A stretch of DNA of 64,000 nt from CAKMMH01 sp927798255 (lineage in GTDB: Bacteria; Bdellovibrionota_C; UBA2361; CAKMMH01). Made by a program: the position numbers and the translations under genes. The notes under the pieces were generated by a model. It saw only the letters and a program-made list of their open reading frames with translations, had not been told where the DNA came from and ran no database searches. The stretch is taken from positions 91,427 to 155,426 of the forward strand of contig JAXFOK010000060.1 of assembly GCA_034180415.1 (NCBI GenBank), read 5' to 3'. Shown in pieces: positions 1 through 9,118 of the stretch (its first letter is position 1; each line of letters opens with the position of its first letter).

Positions 1-236
1 ACTGCTTGAAGAAACAAAGAAGTATATAACAATCCATGACCATAAGCATTTGCTTTTACAATGGCCATAACTTTCTTATTTTTAACCTTTTCTTTAATAA
101 AGAAGAAATTTTCAGCGATATTTTTTAAATCAACATCTATATAACTTAACCTATATTTATAATCTTCTATTTCTTGGCCAAGTCTAATATGTTTGTTATC
201 AATATCATTTAAGATTTTCTCGTAATTATATTTCAT
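1..236 (-). CDS. alr: Alanine racemase, N-terminal part (cut by window edge)
   Basis: The minus strand from the ATG at 234-236 stays open to the window edge (78 codons). It contains a V-D-L-xx-I-xx-N element followed by the motif KANAYGHG, whose lysine binds pyridoxal phosphate in alanine racemases. The enzyme converts L-Ala to D-Ala for peptidoglycan in the cytoplasm. About 30 residues precede the usual family start, so this copy has a short N-terminal extension or an internal start. Only the N-terminal fifth is visible. The PLP motif makes the family call firm; a YggS-like PLP protein is unlikely because those lack the AYGHG signature. Confidence 0.85.
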   Translation of the reverse strand, partial: MKYNYEKILNDIDNKHIRLGQEIEDYKYRLSYIDVDLKNIAENFFFIKEKVKNKKVMAIVKANAYGHGLLYTSLFLQA

Positions 237-404
237 TTTCTAACTCTTAAAAATTTGCATCTTAAAAATTTGCAATGTAATAATTTCTATTTTTTACTAT
301 AATAATTCTTTTTAAAATATTAAGTAGTACATTATATGTAGTTATTATATAATAAAATGTGTGTAATTTCGATAGAATAATTTAAAGTTATAATAGTACC
401 GACC

Positions 405-1211
405 ATGAATAAATTTATATTATTAATATTTACTCATATTTTTTATCCATTCAATACTTTTATAGATGTTAAGTATAAATTTTATAAAATACTCTCAATA
501 TTAATTTTTATAATAATTACATATTATTTAAAATTTTTCATTTTTAAGATAAATCTTTTAAAAAAATCTTATGCTTCTTTTACAGATAGAATTAAAGATT
601 TTTTTCCCATTCTTGCTACCATTTTCCTATCTATTGCAGCGCTTTTAGCATTACAGTATATAAAAGAGGTCTATGGCGATATATCTCTAATACTTTCAAT
701 ATGTTATATAATTTTAACGCTCCTATCCTATCTTAAAATTAAATACATCAGCGTTAAAAATAGAAATGTTATGCTTTACGCATTACTATTATTTTGTGAA
801 TATTTCTTAGTTACTTTAATACCTTTTGATTTTAACACACAAGGCAAAAATGAACTTCTTACTTTATATTTTAGCTTTACAGGCTCACTTGTCTCTTTAA
901 AATTGCTAGACAATATAATTATTAAAAAAATACCTTCTGACTACGCTGTGAAAATCTTTAAAAACAAAACTATACATATTTTTTCTATTATACTTATTTT
1001 ATTATGTCTATACCCTATAACCTTAAGTATCTTAGCTACAACATTTTTTCATAACAGAAACTTAATACTAGTTCCTTTTATAATAATAATTTACTTATCA
1101 CTACTTAAAAAGTTTTTCTCAGCAAAATCAATTAAATATATAAAATCCATAAGAGTCTTAATCTTAATATTTCCTCTTATTATGTTATATATAACAAAAT
1201 TATTCTTTTAA
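405..1211 (+). CDS. Polytopic membrane protein of unknown function
   Basis: The 268-residue product is almost entirely hydrophobic, with about seven or eight likely membrane helices joined by short Lys/Asn-rich loops. There is no signal peptide other than the first helix and no recognisable catalytic motif. It is divergent from alr, with roughly 170 AT-rich bases between them that must hold both promoters. The gene ends 52 bases before the TPR lipoprotein-like gene start, so co-transcription with it is possible. I do not recognise the family; a role in the envelope or in transport is only inferred from topology. Confidence 0.6.
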   Translation: MNKFILLIFTHIFYPFNTFIDVKYKFYKILSILIFIIITYYLKFFIFKINLLKKSYASFTDRIKDFFPILATIFLSIAALLALQYIKEVYGDISLILSICYIILTLLSYLKIKYISVKNRNVMLYALLLFCEYFLVTLIPFDFNTQGKNELLTLYFSFTGSLVSLKLLDNIIIKKIPSDYAVKIFKNKTIHIFSIILILLCLYPITLSILATTFFHNRNLILVPFIIIIYLSLLKKFFSAKSIKYIKSIRVLILIFPLIMLYITKLFF

Positions 1212-1263
1212 ACTTAAACTCCTAGCTTTTCAAAAAAGCAACTAAATGCTATATTCTGAGGCT

Positions 1264-2040
1264 ATGAAAACAATACTTAAAAAAACCATACTAATTTCTT
1301 TAATTATAACTTTAAATAACTCAATCGTTTTGGCTAACGATACTAATACAGATGATAATTCTTACAAACCAAATATGGAATCTATTGCTTATAACGAGCA
1401 AGGCGTTGCGGTTATTAATAAAGACCCTGAAAAAGCTGCTAAACTTTTTCAAAAGGCACTAAGCGTTGACAACAAAAACATTTCTGCACTATTAAATTAC
1501 GCAACATTAAAAATTAGCGAAAAAAAAGGAAACGAAGTTACAGGTATTCTTGAAGCATACAGAAACTCATATCCTAAGATTTCAGATATTCATTACCTAT
1601 TAGGAGATATTTATTTTGCAGATAAACAAATAGACAAAGCTTTAGATAGTTATAAAAAAGTCCTTATTTTAAAACCTGGCACAAACGGATTATTTGCAAA
1701 ACTTGGAAATATTTATCTTCTAAAAAAAGAGCTAAGTAATGCAGAATTTATGTATGAACAAGCATATAAAAATAACCCCAAAGATACTTCTATTCTTAAC
1801 AATTACGCAAATATTCTTTTAGCAAATCATAATGTCCAAGATTCTTTAAGAATTCTTAAAGAATCATTAAATATACAAGATACACCAGAAGGAAACTTTA
1901 CGCTTGCCACCATTTATGAGATTCAAAAGGATATTCCTTCGGCAGTAGAATATTATAAAAAAGCTAGAGCATTAGGCAGTAAGCAAGAAGGACTTGATAA
2001 AAAAATAGAAGAACTTTCTAATTCTGTTGAATCCTTTTAA
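1264..2040 (+). CDS. Exported TPR-repeat protein
   Basis: The protein begins with a short Lys-rich n-region, a hydrophobic core and a likely signal peptidase site (SIVLA-ND), so it is probably periplasmic. Residues about 45-245 form tandem tetratricopeptide repeats: recurring 34-residue helical pairs with the W/L-G-Y-A-F type spacing, for example around LLGDIYFADKQIDKALDSY. TPR proteins act as scaffolds, often for envelope or pilus assembly; no specific partner is visible. An ATG 18 bases upstream (1246) is in frame, but 1264 puts the signal peptide at the true N-terminus and is preferred. Confidence 0.75.
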   Translation: MKTILKKTILISLIITLNNSIVLANDTNTDDNSYKPNMESIAYNEQGVAVINKDPEKAAKLFQKALSVDNKNISALLNYATLKISEKKGNEVTGILEAYRNSYPKISDIHYLLGDIYFADKQIDKALDSYKKVLILKPGTNGLFAKLGNIYLLKKELSNAEFMYEQAYKNNPKDTSILNNYANILLANHNVQDSLRILKESLNIQDTPEGNFTLATIYEIQKDIPSAVEYYKKARALGSKQEGLDKKIEELSNSVESF

Positions 2041-2082
2041 TAATACTCATTGTTAATTTAAAGTTAATTTAAAAACAGGAAA

Positions 2083-2340
2083 GTAGTCTTGTGGTTTTTT
2101 AGGTGTGCGAGTGCCTAGTATCCGGTGACTGAAAGCTGATTGCGGTATGCTAACAACTATTTGCTAAAAATTCTATTGCCTCGTGAAAGCAAAAAGGCTT
2201 AAAAAAGTTTTTTAATTCAAGCCTTTTTTATTCGAATTTGAAAGAGGAAAGCTGGTTTCAGACATCAGGTAAGCGGGTATCTGGATTCAGTTTTCAGGTA
2301 GCGGGTCTGCTGACTGCTGATGTCTGAAATCAGATAAAAA
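2083..2340. repeat. Intergenic degenerate CTGAT/ATCAG-rich sequence
   Basis: Around the terminator the spacer is visibly less AT-rich than the genes and is built of short words such as GGTTTCAGACATCAGGT, GCTGATGTCTGAAATCAG and GGTAGCGGG. The same texture appears at 7500-7660, 15870-15945 and 20130-20225, always in spacers and never in genes. No ORF is supported. It looks like a decayed dispersed repeat family. Confidence 0.4.
2191..2230. terminator. Bidirectional intrinsic terminator
   Basis: An inverted repeat AAAAAGGCTT / AAGCCTTTTTT encloses an AT-rich loop, with T-runs on both strands. It lies between the convergent TPR gene (plus) and O-antigen ligase gene (minus) and would serve both. 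Confidence 0.75.
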
Positions 2341-2353
2341 AAATAGTTAATCT

Positions 2354-3616
2354 TTAAAAAACAGATGACTTTTTTGTCAAAACTTCAATTAATCCTGCAA
2401 ATAATAAAAGAATAAATAATACTTCCGTATCTCCTATATTATACTCTACAAGTCCCGCGAGCTGATTTGATATGATTGCAAGCCCTAAAATAAATGTAAG
2501 ATTATTTCCTTTAAACGATTTCTTTAAAATAAGAATTAACCACATTAAATATAAAAATAAATTAAAAATGCCAAATTCTACTATAATATTTAGAATATTA
2601 TTATGAAAATGATTCAAGTTTGATGGAATATCGACAGAATATGAAGATAAATTTCTGCTATTTTTATATCCAACTCCTAATGGATATCTTGTTGTAAGCT
2701 CCCCAGCGACTTTCCAAATTGAAGCACGTCCACCTGAAATAAAGAAATGACTCTCAGAACTTAAGACCCTTTCTCTTATTGGCGTAATACCAAAAATCAA
2801 GACTAATGAGCTAGCTAAAATTGGTAAAAAAATCTTCCTATTATACTTTAAAATTAAAATTAAAAGTGCAAAAGAGCACCCTATCCACGGTCCTCTCTTT
2901 AAATTTAAAATAAATGAAGATAAACATATTGGCATATATAATAATATATAATTTGTTATGTTTGAAAAATCCTTAGTCTTTATCACATTAAATATTGAAA
3001 ATGATATTAAAACTAAAAAAGCCACAAAAAGTATTACTGTATATTCCTTAAAGTATAAATAAGAAAATCCAAGGCACACACTCTCTATAAACAAGGTAAT
3101 TGAAAATATAAAATCTTTAAACTTAACTCCTTTCTTATTAATAAATAAAAATCCCATAATGACAGCAAGTGTTAATGCAAGTTGCCCAGATTCGCTTAAC
3201 TTACCTACAAAAAACTCCCCTACAACATTCTCTCCTAAAGCCTCTTGAATAATTGTATGAATAGACGATATTGTTTGTCCCAAAACTAATAAAGAAATTA
3301 AATTTATAACCTTATCTCTTGGCGTATATCTAATAACAGCAGGAATAAGTAAAAAATAAAAATAAAATGAACATAAACTAAAAATACTTTTAAAGGGATA
3401 AAGTGCACAAAATGAGCTCAAAAATGCAAAAATAAAAAAATACGTTAAATACTTATACTCATCTTTAAACAAATCATTAAATTTAAAATCTCTAAGTAAA
3501 TAAATTAAAATTAATGGCAAGATAAACACTAACGAAAAAGAAAGTTTTATTGGAACAAACAAAAATGCACCATAAACTAAAAACAAGATTTTTTTCTCAC
3601 TAAAACTTTTTAACAT
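2354..3616 (-). CDS. O-antigen ligase / polymerase-like membrane protein (Wzy/WaaL superfamily)
   Basis: The 420-residue protein has about 11-12 membrane helices and the typical large periplasmic loop near residues 280-345, containing GGRASIWKVAGELTTRYPLGVGYKNS and a later HFHNNILNIIVEFG stretch. This loop, with its R-xx-W, G-G/P-x-G and H-N elements, is the signature of O-antigen ligases (WaaL) and Wzy polymerases that transfer or polymerise undecaprenyl-linked glycans at the inner membrane's periplasmic face. Ligase and polymerase cannot be separated by sequence inspection. The gene stands alone here, not in an LPS cluster, which slightly favours the ligase or a glycoprotein ligase. Confidence 0.8.
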   Translation of the reverse strand: MLKSFSEKKILFLVYGAFLFVPIKLSFSLVFILPLILIYLLRDFKFNDLFKDEYKYLTYFFIFAFLSSFCALYPFKSIFSLCSFYFYFLLIPAVIRYTPRDKVINLISLLVLGQTISSIHTIIQEALGENVVGEFFVGKLSESGQLALTLAVIMGFLFINKKGVKFKDFIFSITLFIESVCLGFSYLYFKEYTVILFVAFLVLISFSIFNVIKTKDFSNITNYILLYMPICLSSFILNLKRGPWIGCSFALLILILKYNRKIFLPILASSLVLIFGITPIRERVLSSESHFFISGGRASIWKVAGELTTRYPLGVGYKNSRNLSSYSVDIPSNLNHFHNNILNIIVEFGIFNLFLYLMWLILILKKSFKGNNLTFILGLAIISNQLAGLVEYNIGDTEVLFILLLFAGLIEVLTKKSSVF

Positions 3617-3788
3617 CTTAAAAAATCCTTTAAATTATTAGTAAAAAAGCTTTAAAATTCCCCTTAAAAATTTTTGGAACTTTTTTTATTACAGCACTAT
3701 CTTAATATATTAAGAGTAAGCTTTGCTAGCTTTCTTTTTTAATTTATTAAGCTTTTTTTATTTAAATGATATTTTTAGAGTTTAACCT

Positions 3789-4112
3789 ATGAAATTTTTA
3801 TTACTTTTACTTATTTTAATTATTCCTCAAAGCGTTTTTGCTATAAATGTTGATGATTCACTACTAGGATTATCAAGTACAAAGATAAGAGTGCTTCTTG
3901 GTGAACCAATCGAAAAAGTAGAATATAAAATTTTAAACAAGCATAGTTTCTTATATCAAGATTACATACTATATTTTAAAGATGATGTTCTTACAAAAAT
4001 AAGCCCAAGAAATGAGAACATTCCTACAAAGAAAATTGTAGTAAAAGAACAAGTAGAAGAATCAAGAGAAGCAAATTCCAATTTGATTAATGAAATGTTC
4101 TCTAGCAATTAA
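3789..4112 (+). CDS. Small exported protein with SmpA/BamE-like motif
   Basis: This 107-residue protein starts with a clear signal peptide (hydrophobic core to about residue 18, cleavage after VFA). Residues 25-75 read LGLSSTKIRVLLGEPIEKVEY followed by a beta-rich stretch ending YILYFKDDVLTKI. The 'G-x-S-xx-x-V-xx-x-LG-x-P' pattern resembles the SmpA/OmlA (BamE) fold that is also used by many small periplasmic proteins. No lipobox cysteine is present, so it is not an obvious lipoprotein. The C-terminal 30 residues are charged. Function is unknown; the fold assignment is an inference from the motif. Confidence 0.6.
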   Translation: MKFLLLLLILIIPQSVFAINVDDSLLGLSSTKIRVLLGEPIEKVEYKILNKHSFLYQDYILYFKDDVLTKISPRNENIPTKKIVVKEQVEESREANSNLINEMFSSN

Positions 4113-4231
4113 ATTTTTCAGTTAAATATATACAAAAAATTTAAAAAAAAAATATATAAAAAACTCTTGTATATTTTATAAAAAAATTGATAACATAATA
4201 ATTGTTGTAACCCGTTTTTATTTTGTTTTTT

Positions 4232-4272
4232 AAAAAGCAAGTCTTATGTTTTTTCTAAGGTTTGCTTTTTTT
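4232..4272 (+). terminator. Strong intrinsic terminator
   Basis: A roughly 15-bp stem (AAAAAGCAAGTCTTA with TAAGGTTTGCTTTTT, two G-U pairs) is followed by a run of T. It lies 120 bases after the 3789 gene, and the spacer between carries a TGTAACCCG...TTTTATTTTGTTTTTT block also seen near 22830. Either the gene has a long 3' UTR or a short RNA of about 65 nt is made from just upstream. Confidence 0.7.
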
Positions 4273-4487
4273 TATTTAATCTTTCTAAAAGTACCTAAAA
4301 TCAAGCCTAAAATGCTCATATAAAAAATCTTAACCATTCAAACAAAAAGATCATCTAATATTCTGTAAGATCTTTTAATTAAAAAAGGCTTTTAAAAATA
4401 TTAACCTCAAGTTAAAATTTTTAAAAAAATTATAAAGGAAGTAGCTTTTTTTACATTATAAAAGAAAATTTTAGCAAAGGTAAAAAT

Positions 4488-5486
4488 ATGGATTTTATAA
4501 ACACTAATTTTAATCTTCAAATTTTTGATAATATGATTTCTCATTGCCAAGGAAAGTACGCTTATATTTCCATACTTTCTGCCTTAAATTCTGCTCACTT
4601 TAAGTCAGGGGAACAAATTTTTGTAAAAAATGACCTAATAAAATTTGAAAAATTAAGACGAGAAATCATTTCAGACCAGAAAATATTTTTTGATAAGGGA
4701 AAATGTAGTGATGATAATTCCGAATATAGATCTTTAAAAAGTGCACTTCAACAAATGTCGATGGATTTATTAAACCATGCTGAAAAAGTTGAACCAGTTA
4801 TTGAATCAACTGATTATTCCTCAGATCCAGAGAAAGTTAACCTTTTAGTTGCCTCGTATGGAAGACTTTGCTATCAGCGTATGCATCAATATACATGTAA
4901 TCTCGATTCAGCTATTAATTTAAATCTTCAGCAAGATGCTGCAACTTTACAAAATTTAAAAAATGCTGCCTACAAAAACATGACTGATTTTGATAATTTT
5001 GTTAAAAATACTCTTCTTTCAAAACAAGTAATATCAAAGGAAACTTATATCTCATTTTGGGAAAACAGTGTAACAATTCCTTCAATATTAAAAGCCTGTT
5101 GCCACGATTTAGATATGCTTATCGTCCTTTGTGAAAAAGAAAACTTCGAATATCAAGATTATCCATACATACCAAAAGATGAAATAAATGCATGGAAACA
5201 ATTAAATGTCCCTGCGCAAACTATAGGGTATTGGAAAGCATGTAATTTTACACCTTCAAAAGCTGCCCCATGGATCAATGCAAATATTCAAGACCCTTTT
5301 ACATGTGACACATGCTTAAAATTTAAAATTTCCATTAATGATGCATTAACAAGCATCGAACAAAATATACCTTTAATATTAACTAGACGTTGGTTAGCAC
5401 TTGGCGTTTCGCTTCAAGAGGGAATTGAAAGAATGAAACAAGGGGAAATGCCGCAGCTCATCAAAAACGATGAACGCATGCTATAA
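4488..5486 (+). CDS. Hypothetical cysteine-containing protein
   Basis: The 332-residue protein is soluble-looking and mostly alpha-helical, without signal peptide or membrane helices. It contains an unusual number of cysteines for this genome, including a CCHD pair near residue 205 and a CDTC motif near residue 269 that could bind metal. No family is recognised. The start is supported by an upstream AAAGGT ribosome-binding site at good spacing. It stands alone, and its stop codon is followed at once by the large palindromic element at 5485-5611, an arrangement shared with the 6180 and 43460 genes. Confidence 0.7.
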   Translation: MDFINTNFNLQIFDNMISHCQGKYAYISILSALNSAHFKSGEQIFVKNDLIKFEKLRREIISDQKIFFDKGKCSDDNSEYRSLKSALQQMSMDLLNHAEKVEPVIESTDYSSDPEKVNLLVASYGRLCYQRMHQYTCNLDSAINLNLQQDAATLQNLKNAAYKNMTDFDNFVKNTLLSKQVISKETYISFWENSVTIPSILKACCHDLDMLIVLCEKENFEYQDYPYIPKDEINAWKQLNVPAQTIGYWKACNFTPSKAAPWINANIQDPFTCDTCLKFKISINDALTSIEQNIPLILTRRWLALGVSLQEGIERMKQGEMPQLIKNDERML

Positions 5487-5611
5487 AATGATGAGGATGC
5501 ATCAAAAAATCCTGCGTTATTTTGAAGGACGCTTCGTTTGCTGTACACTAGTACACCAGCACTCGCGTCCTTCAAAAATGCCTTGTCTTTTTTGCGCCTC
5601 CTCACCATTTT
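5485..5611 (+). repeat. 3'-end palindromic element, copy A
   Basis: The element starts on the stop codon of the preceding gene. Read in that gene's direction it has GATGCAT, then GCGTTATTTTGAAGGACGC, a central palindrome around GTACACTAGTAC, the complementary arm GCGTCCTTCAAAAATGCC and TTTTTTGCGCCTC. Outer arms AAAATG..TGAGG / CCTCA..CATTTT also pair, so the whole 127 bases can fold into one long hairpin. Copies B (6063-6181) and C (43336-43459) share the order of blocks and the orientation relative to the upstream gene. It could act as terminator, RNA-processing signal or REP/MITE-like repeat. Confidence 0.8.
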
Positions 5612-5770
5612 AAAGGCGGTTACCTAGCTAACATTTATTCATTCCGAGTAATAATTTCTGTAAGGTTAAATTTAAAATACCTTTAACCCAGTAGGTGTCG
5701 ACTAACCAATAAAAAGGCAAGGCTGAATTTATTTGTTATAAACTTTGATTAACTTTGGTAAATTGGACTA

Positions 5771-6000
5771 AGGAAACACTGATTAATTCAAAATTTTAGT
5801 GAACCCCTAACGGGGTTCTGTGGTGTGGGTATGTTTTCTACAACCGCATGAGCTTAAAAAGCATAGCTTTTTAAGCATCATACAGCCATCCGCACGTACG
5901 TGCGTCTACGTATCGCCCTATGTCGCTCACACTCACGTGTTCGCTCACGTGTACCCTTCGGGTACCTTTTTAATAATTTTGAATTAATCAGCGTTTCCCT
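5771..6000. repeat. MITE-like element with 26-bp terminal inverted repeats, copy D1
   Basis: The left end AGGAAACACTGATTAATTCA continues with AAATTTT and is matched in inverted form by AATTTTGAATTAATCAGCGT plus TTCCCT at the right end. Between them are at least four perfect or near-perfect hairpins: GAACCCC/GGGGTTC, GCTTAAAAAG/CTTTTTAAGC, GCACGTACGTGC and GTACCC/GGGTAC. There is no transposase. Shorter relatives occur at 13086-13156 (both ends) and 21497-21524 (one end only), which argues for a mobile non-autonomous family. Confidence 0.75.
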
Positions 6001-6062
6001 AAATATTGATAACTTCTGTAAAATGAACGAGGCATGCTTTTTCATGTTCACACCCAACCAAT

Positions 6063-6181
6063 AAAAAAGGCGAGGCGCAAAAAAAGAAGGCATTTTAAAG
6101 GGCGCAAACGATAGTGAATTCCTCGTACAGTGAGTGAAGCACCCTTTAAAATAACGCATTTTTTTATGCATCGCCTTTTTT
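6063..6181 (-). repeat. 3'-end palindromic element, copy B
   Basis: On the minus strand the element begins at the stop codon of the 6180 gene: AAAAAAGGCGATGCAT, GCGTTATTTTAAAGGGTGC, a central CTGTACGAGG region, the complementary GCGCCCTTTAAAATGCC, then TTTTTTTGCGCCTCGCC and T-run. It has the same block order and the same orientation to its upstream gene as copies A and C, although the stem sequences differ with compensatory changes, which suggests selection for the hairpin. Confidence 0.8.
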
Positions 6182-7166
6182 ATTTAGAGTGAAGTGGGTT
6201 ACGAGCTCTATAAAAGTCTGTTAACTTTTGCGTAACACTACAACACGCACTTACAATCGTCCCCCAACCAGGAATAAACTTAAATATGTTTTTAGCAATA
6301 CCTAATCCCTGCGATATTTTTTTAGCGCATTTATCAAACCAACCTTTAATGCCTGAACGAAGTTTGTATGCTCTACTTGAAAACATTCCTGTTTGTTGAT
6401 CATAAGAAACAGTGTATCTATGTTTACCATATTTTAAAGTAAAATCTTGATTTGGATCTTGCCTAAAAGCTTCTATTCTTTCCTCATAGTGTGCAATTCT
6501 AGCATCAAGTTCTTGAATTTTACTTTCATCACCAAGAATATTTTCACTCTTGCTGCTTGGTAAATCTTCAACTGCCCAACCAAACTCTAAACTCATACTT
6601 GCAAGCTTTTGGTTTTGCTCAGGTGTTAAATTTGTATTTCTTAATCTAACAAAATGTCCATCTTTACTCCAAGCAAGGAACCCATCTTCATTGTTTCCAA
6701 GTCCTCCGTTTGCTAAAATTGCTTGTTCAACAACTGCGCGCCATTCATTTACTGAGAAATTTGCAACATGTGATTTAAAAAGCTCTCCAGCAAGAGCGTT
6801 TACTTGAGGATCTATCACAATTGCACTAGTTACATATGACTTAGGATTTATTAAACTATCCCCACTAATTAAAGCAGCATCTTGAGAAGATGTGTATGTA
6901 TAACCAGAAAATGATGGTATCACTTTGTTTAAATCTGCAGGTTTTGATGTTAAATAAGCTAATAATGCATTTTGCGTATCAGTAATTCCCTGATTAGCAT
7001 CAATATTCATAACTTGCTCAGATGTTATATTGTTAACAGTATTTTGAGTAGCAACATTTTGATTATTTGCTACATATTGTGTGTTTGTAACATTCTGAGA
7101 AGCCATTTGAGTCATTAAGAAATTGTAATACTGAGCAAGCTCATTATTTGATATATTAATTCCCAT
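6180..7166 (-). CDS. Hypothetical protein with Asn/Gln/Thr-rich N-terminus and hydrophobic C-terminus
   Basis: The 328-residue protein has no Sec signal. Residues 1-60 are rich in Asn, Gln and Thr; a middle part contains a charged helix around residues 215-235; the C-terminal 50 residues contain an amphipathic to hydrophobic segment (IFKFIPGWGTIVSACCSV). The composition of the N-terminus resembles substrates of type III-like export, but that is only suggestive. RBS AAGGAGACAAT precedes the ATG and is a very good match. It stands alone and is followed by palindromic copy B. No family is recognised. Confidence 0.7.
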   Translation of the reverse strand: MGINISNNELAQYYNFLMTQMASQNVTNTQYVANNQNVATQNTVNNITSEQVMNIDANQGITDTQNALLAYLTSKPADLNKVIPSFSGYTYTSSQDAALISGDSLINPKSYVTSAIVIDPQVNALAGELFKSHVANFSVNEWRAVVEQAILANGGLGNNEDGFLAWSKDGHFVRLRNTNLTPEQNQKLASMSLEFGWAVEDLPSSKSENILGDESKIQELDARIAHYEERIEAFRQDPNQDFTLKYGKHRYTVSYDQQTGMFSSRAYKLRSGIKGWFDKCAKKISQGLGIAKNIFKFIPGWGTIVSACCSVTQKLTDFYRARNPLHSK

Positions 7167-7669
7167 ATTGTCTCCTTTTCTTAGTTTAAACTAAAATTTT
7201 ACTCCCTATTTAAAAAAGTGCTTTTATGAAAACGAAACTAAAAACTAATGATAAGAAGAGAGCTTACAAACAAACGCAAGGTAATATAAAATTATAAGAA
7301 ATAAAAATCTTATACTCTTTCTACTTTCCCTACATTTCTTTAGTATGTTAAGCATGAACTTTTGATAAGGAGGATTTCTTATCAAAAAGTTTTTGCATAA
7401 TTTCATAAAAGCAACTTCTAGCACAAAAAAATAATATTTCATGCTAAAAAGGAAATCGAAAATTTAAGGAAAAAAGTTTCTTATATTGATTTTTTATCAG
7501 ATATATCCACGTGGTAGGTTTCTGATGTAGGAGCAGTTTGCAGATGCCAAGAAACAGAAGTCGGGCTTTAGTTAACCCTCACGGTTTTAGGGAACAGAGA
7601 TCAAATTGCAAGTTGCAGAATTCGAGATTCGGGAGGCAGAAAACAAATAGCAAAGACAACTCTTATTTA
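7167..7669. other. Gene-free spacer
   Basis: This 500-base stretch separates the 6180 gene start from the ctpA stop. It holds the promoter region of the 6180 gene and, from about 7500, less AT-rich CTGAT/CAGAT-type degenerate repeat sequence like that at 2083-2340. I see no supported gene; the short frames present have no RBS or protein-like composition. Confidence 0.5.
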
Positions 7670-9118
7670 TTACTTTTTAGCTTCATTTTGTTTCTTTGCA
7701 TTTCCATTTGCGCTATTTATAACACTTTGTCTTCCAAAAAGATTAAATGTTTTTAAAAGCTCATAAGCTTTCTTTAACTGTCCATCACGCTTAAAGATTT
7801 CTTCCATTGTGGCATGTTCGATATCAAAATCATCTACTACTTCTTCAAGCTTTGGAGTGTTATTTAATTTTCTCATCGTATCAGCGCCATCATCATCATT
7901 TCCAGAAGGATTTTTAATTGCTCCAGGTAAATCTTTTTCTTTTATATCAATCACCTCTGTTTCTTTAGAATCATCAATATTATTATTTACATACTTATTA
8001 TCTTCAATAACAATATCTGGCTCAACACCTTTTGCTTGAATAGAATTTCCACTCTTTGTGTAATAAAGCGCAGTCGTTAAAGTCACTGCTCCACCATTTG
8101 AAAGCGGAGTTATTGTCTGCACTGACCCTTTACCAAAAGATTTTGTTCCTAAAATTAACGCCCTTCCATGGTCTTTTAAAGCAGCAGCAACAATTTCAGA
8201 AGCTGATGCAGAACCACCATTTATAAGAACAACTATCGGATACTCTGGTTCTGTGTCTTTTTTAGTCGCATAAAATTTTTGTTTTTGATTTTCCATTCGA
8301 CCGTCAGTGTAAACAATCACTCCTTCATCTAAAAATAAATCTGTAACACTAACAGCTTGTTCTAAAAGCCCCCCAGGATTATTTCTTAAATCTAAAATAA
8401 GCCCTTTTAATTTTTTGTGATTATATTTTTTATGAAAATCTTCTAACGCTTTCTTTAAATCTTCTGTCGTTTTTTCCATAAATTGAGTTAAACGAACATA
8501 GCCGAACCCTTCGTCAAGATATATCGACTTTACACTATCAACAGTAATAATTTCCCTTCTAACTTTTAAATCAATCAAACGCTTTACGCCTTCTCTACTT
8601 ATTGTAATTACTACATACGAACCTTTTGGTCCCCTCAATTTCTTAACAGCATCAACTAAACTTAAATTCTTTGCAAACTCACCATCAATTTTAACTATAA
8701 CATCTCCCGCTCTTACTCCAGCTTTTTTGGCTGGTGAATCGTCCATAGGTGAAACAACATACAAAAGCCCATCTCTTACAGTAATCTCAATTCCAAGTCC
8801 CCCAAATTCCCCTTTTGTCTTTATCTGTAAATCTTTATAAAAATCAGGATCTAAATAACCACTATGAGGGTCTAGCGTGGAAAGCATTCCCTTAATTGCC
8901 CCCTCAACAATGCTTTTTGCATTAACTTTTTGAACATAGTCTTTTTTTACAATCGATAGAACATCTGTAAAAACTTTAAGCTCTTCGTATATATCTGATT
9001 CATCATCTTGATCTTTAGCAGCATACGCATTTGATGGGCTCAAAAATGCAAAGCTAACAATATAACCACCTAATAATAAAGAAAAAAATAACTTTTTTAA
9101 TAAAAATTTTCTTAACAT
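7670..9118 (-). CDS. ctpA: Carboxyl-terminal processing protease, S41 family
   Basis: The 482-residue protein has a signal peptide (cleavage near AYA-AK), a PDZ domain at about residues 90-175 (GGLGIEITVRDGLLYVVSPM...AGDVIVKIDGE) and an S41 catalytic core. The nucleophile lies in GGSASASEIVAAAL and the general-base lysine in SFGKGSVQ. Such Ser/Lys proteases act in the periplasm on peptidoglycan hydrolases and other envelope proteins. It follows envC on the same strand with 128 bases between, completing the ftsE-ftsX-envC-ctpA order. The C-terminal 100 residues are acidic and low-complexity, as in many family members. Confidence 0.93.
   Translation of the reverse strand: MLRKFLLKKLFFSLLLGGYIVSFAFLSPSNAYAAKDQDDESDIYEELKVFTDVLSIVKKDYVQKVNAKSIVEGAIKGMLSTLDPHSGYLDPDFYKDLQIKTKGEFGGLGIEITVRDGLLYVVSPMDDSPAKKAGVRAGDVIVKIDGEFAKNLSLVDAVKKLRGPKGSYVVITISREGVKRLIDLKVRREIITVDSVKSIYLDEGFGYVRLTQFMEKTTEDLKKALEDFHKKYNHKKLKGLILDLRNNPGGLLEQAVSVTDLFLDEGVIVYTDGRMENQKQKFYATKKDTEPEYPIVVLINGGSASASEIVAAALKDHGRALILGTKSFGKGSVQTITPLSNGGAVTLTTALYYTKSGNSIQAKGVEPDIVIEDNKYVNNNIDDSKETEVIDIKEKDLPGAIKNPSGNDDDGADTMRKLNNTPKLEEVVDDFDIEHATMEEIFKRDGQLKKAYELLKTFNLFGRQSVINSANGNAKKQNEAKK

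Noticed and set aside
2083..2340. Structured RNA gene between the TPR and O-antigen ligase genes
   Set aside because: The only stable fold is the terminator; the rest shares the texture of dispersed degenerate repeats found in three other spacers.
5414..6171. Short frames within palindromic repeats as small genes
   Set aside because: Frames at 5414-5608 and 5878-6171 (minus) lie inside the hairpin elements and have Arg/His/Cys-rich composition created by the inverted repeats; no RBS.
7245..7442. 65-residue hydrophobic ORF on the minus strand
   Set aside because: It lies in the upstream region of another gene, has no convincing RBS and no recognisable signature; probably chance in AT-rich DNA.
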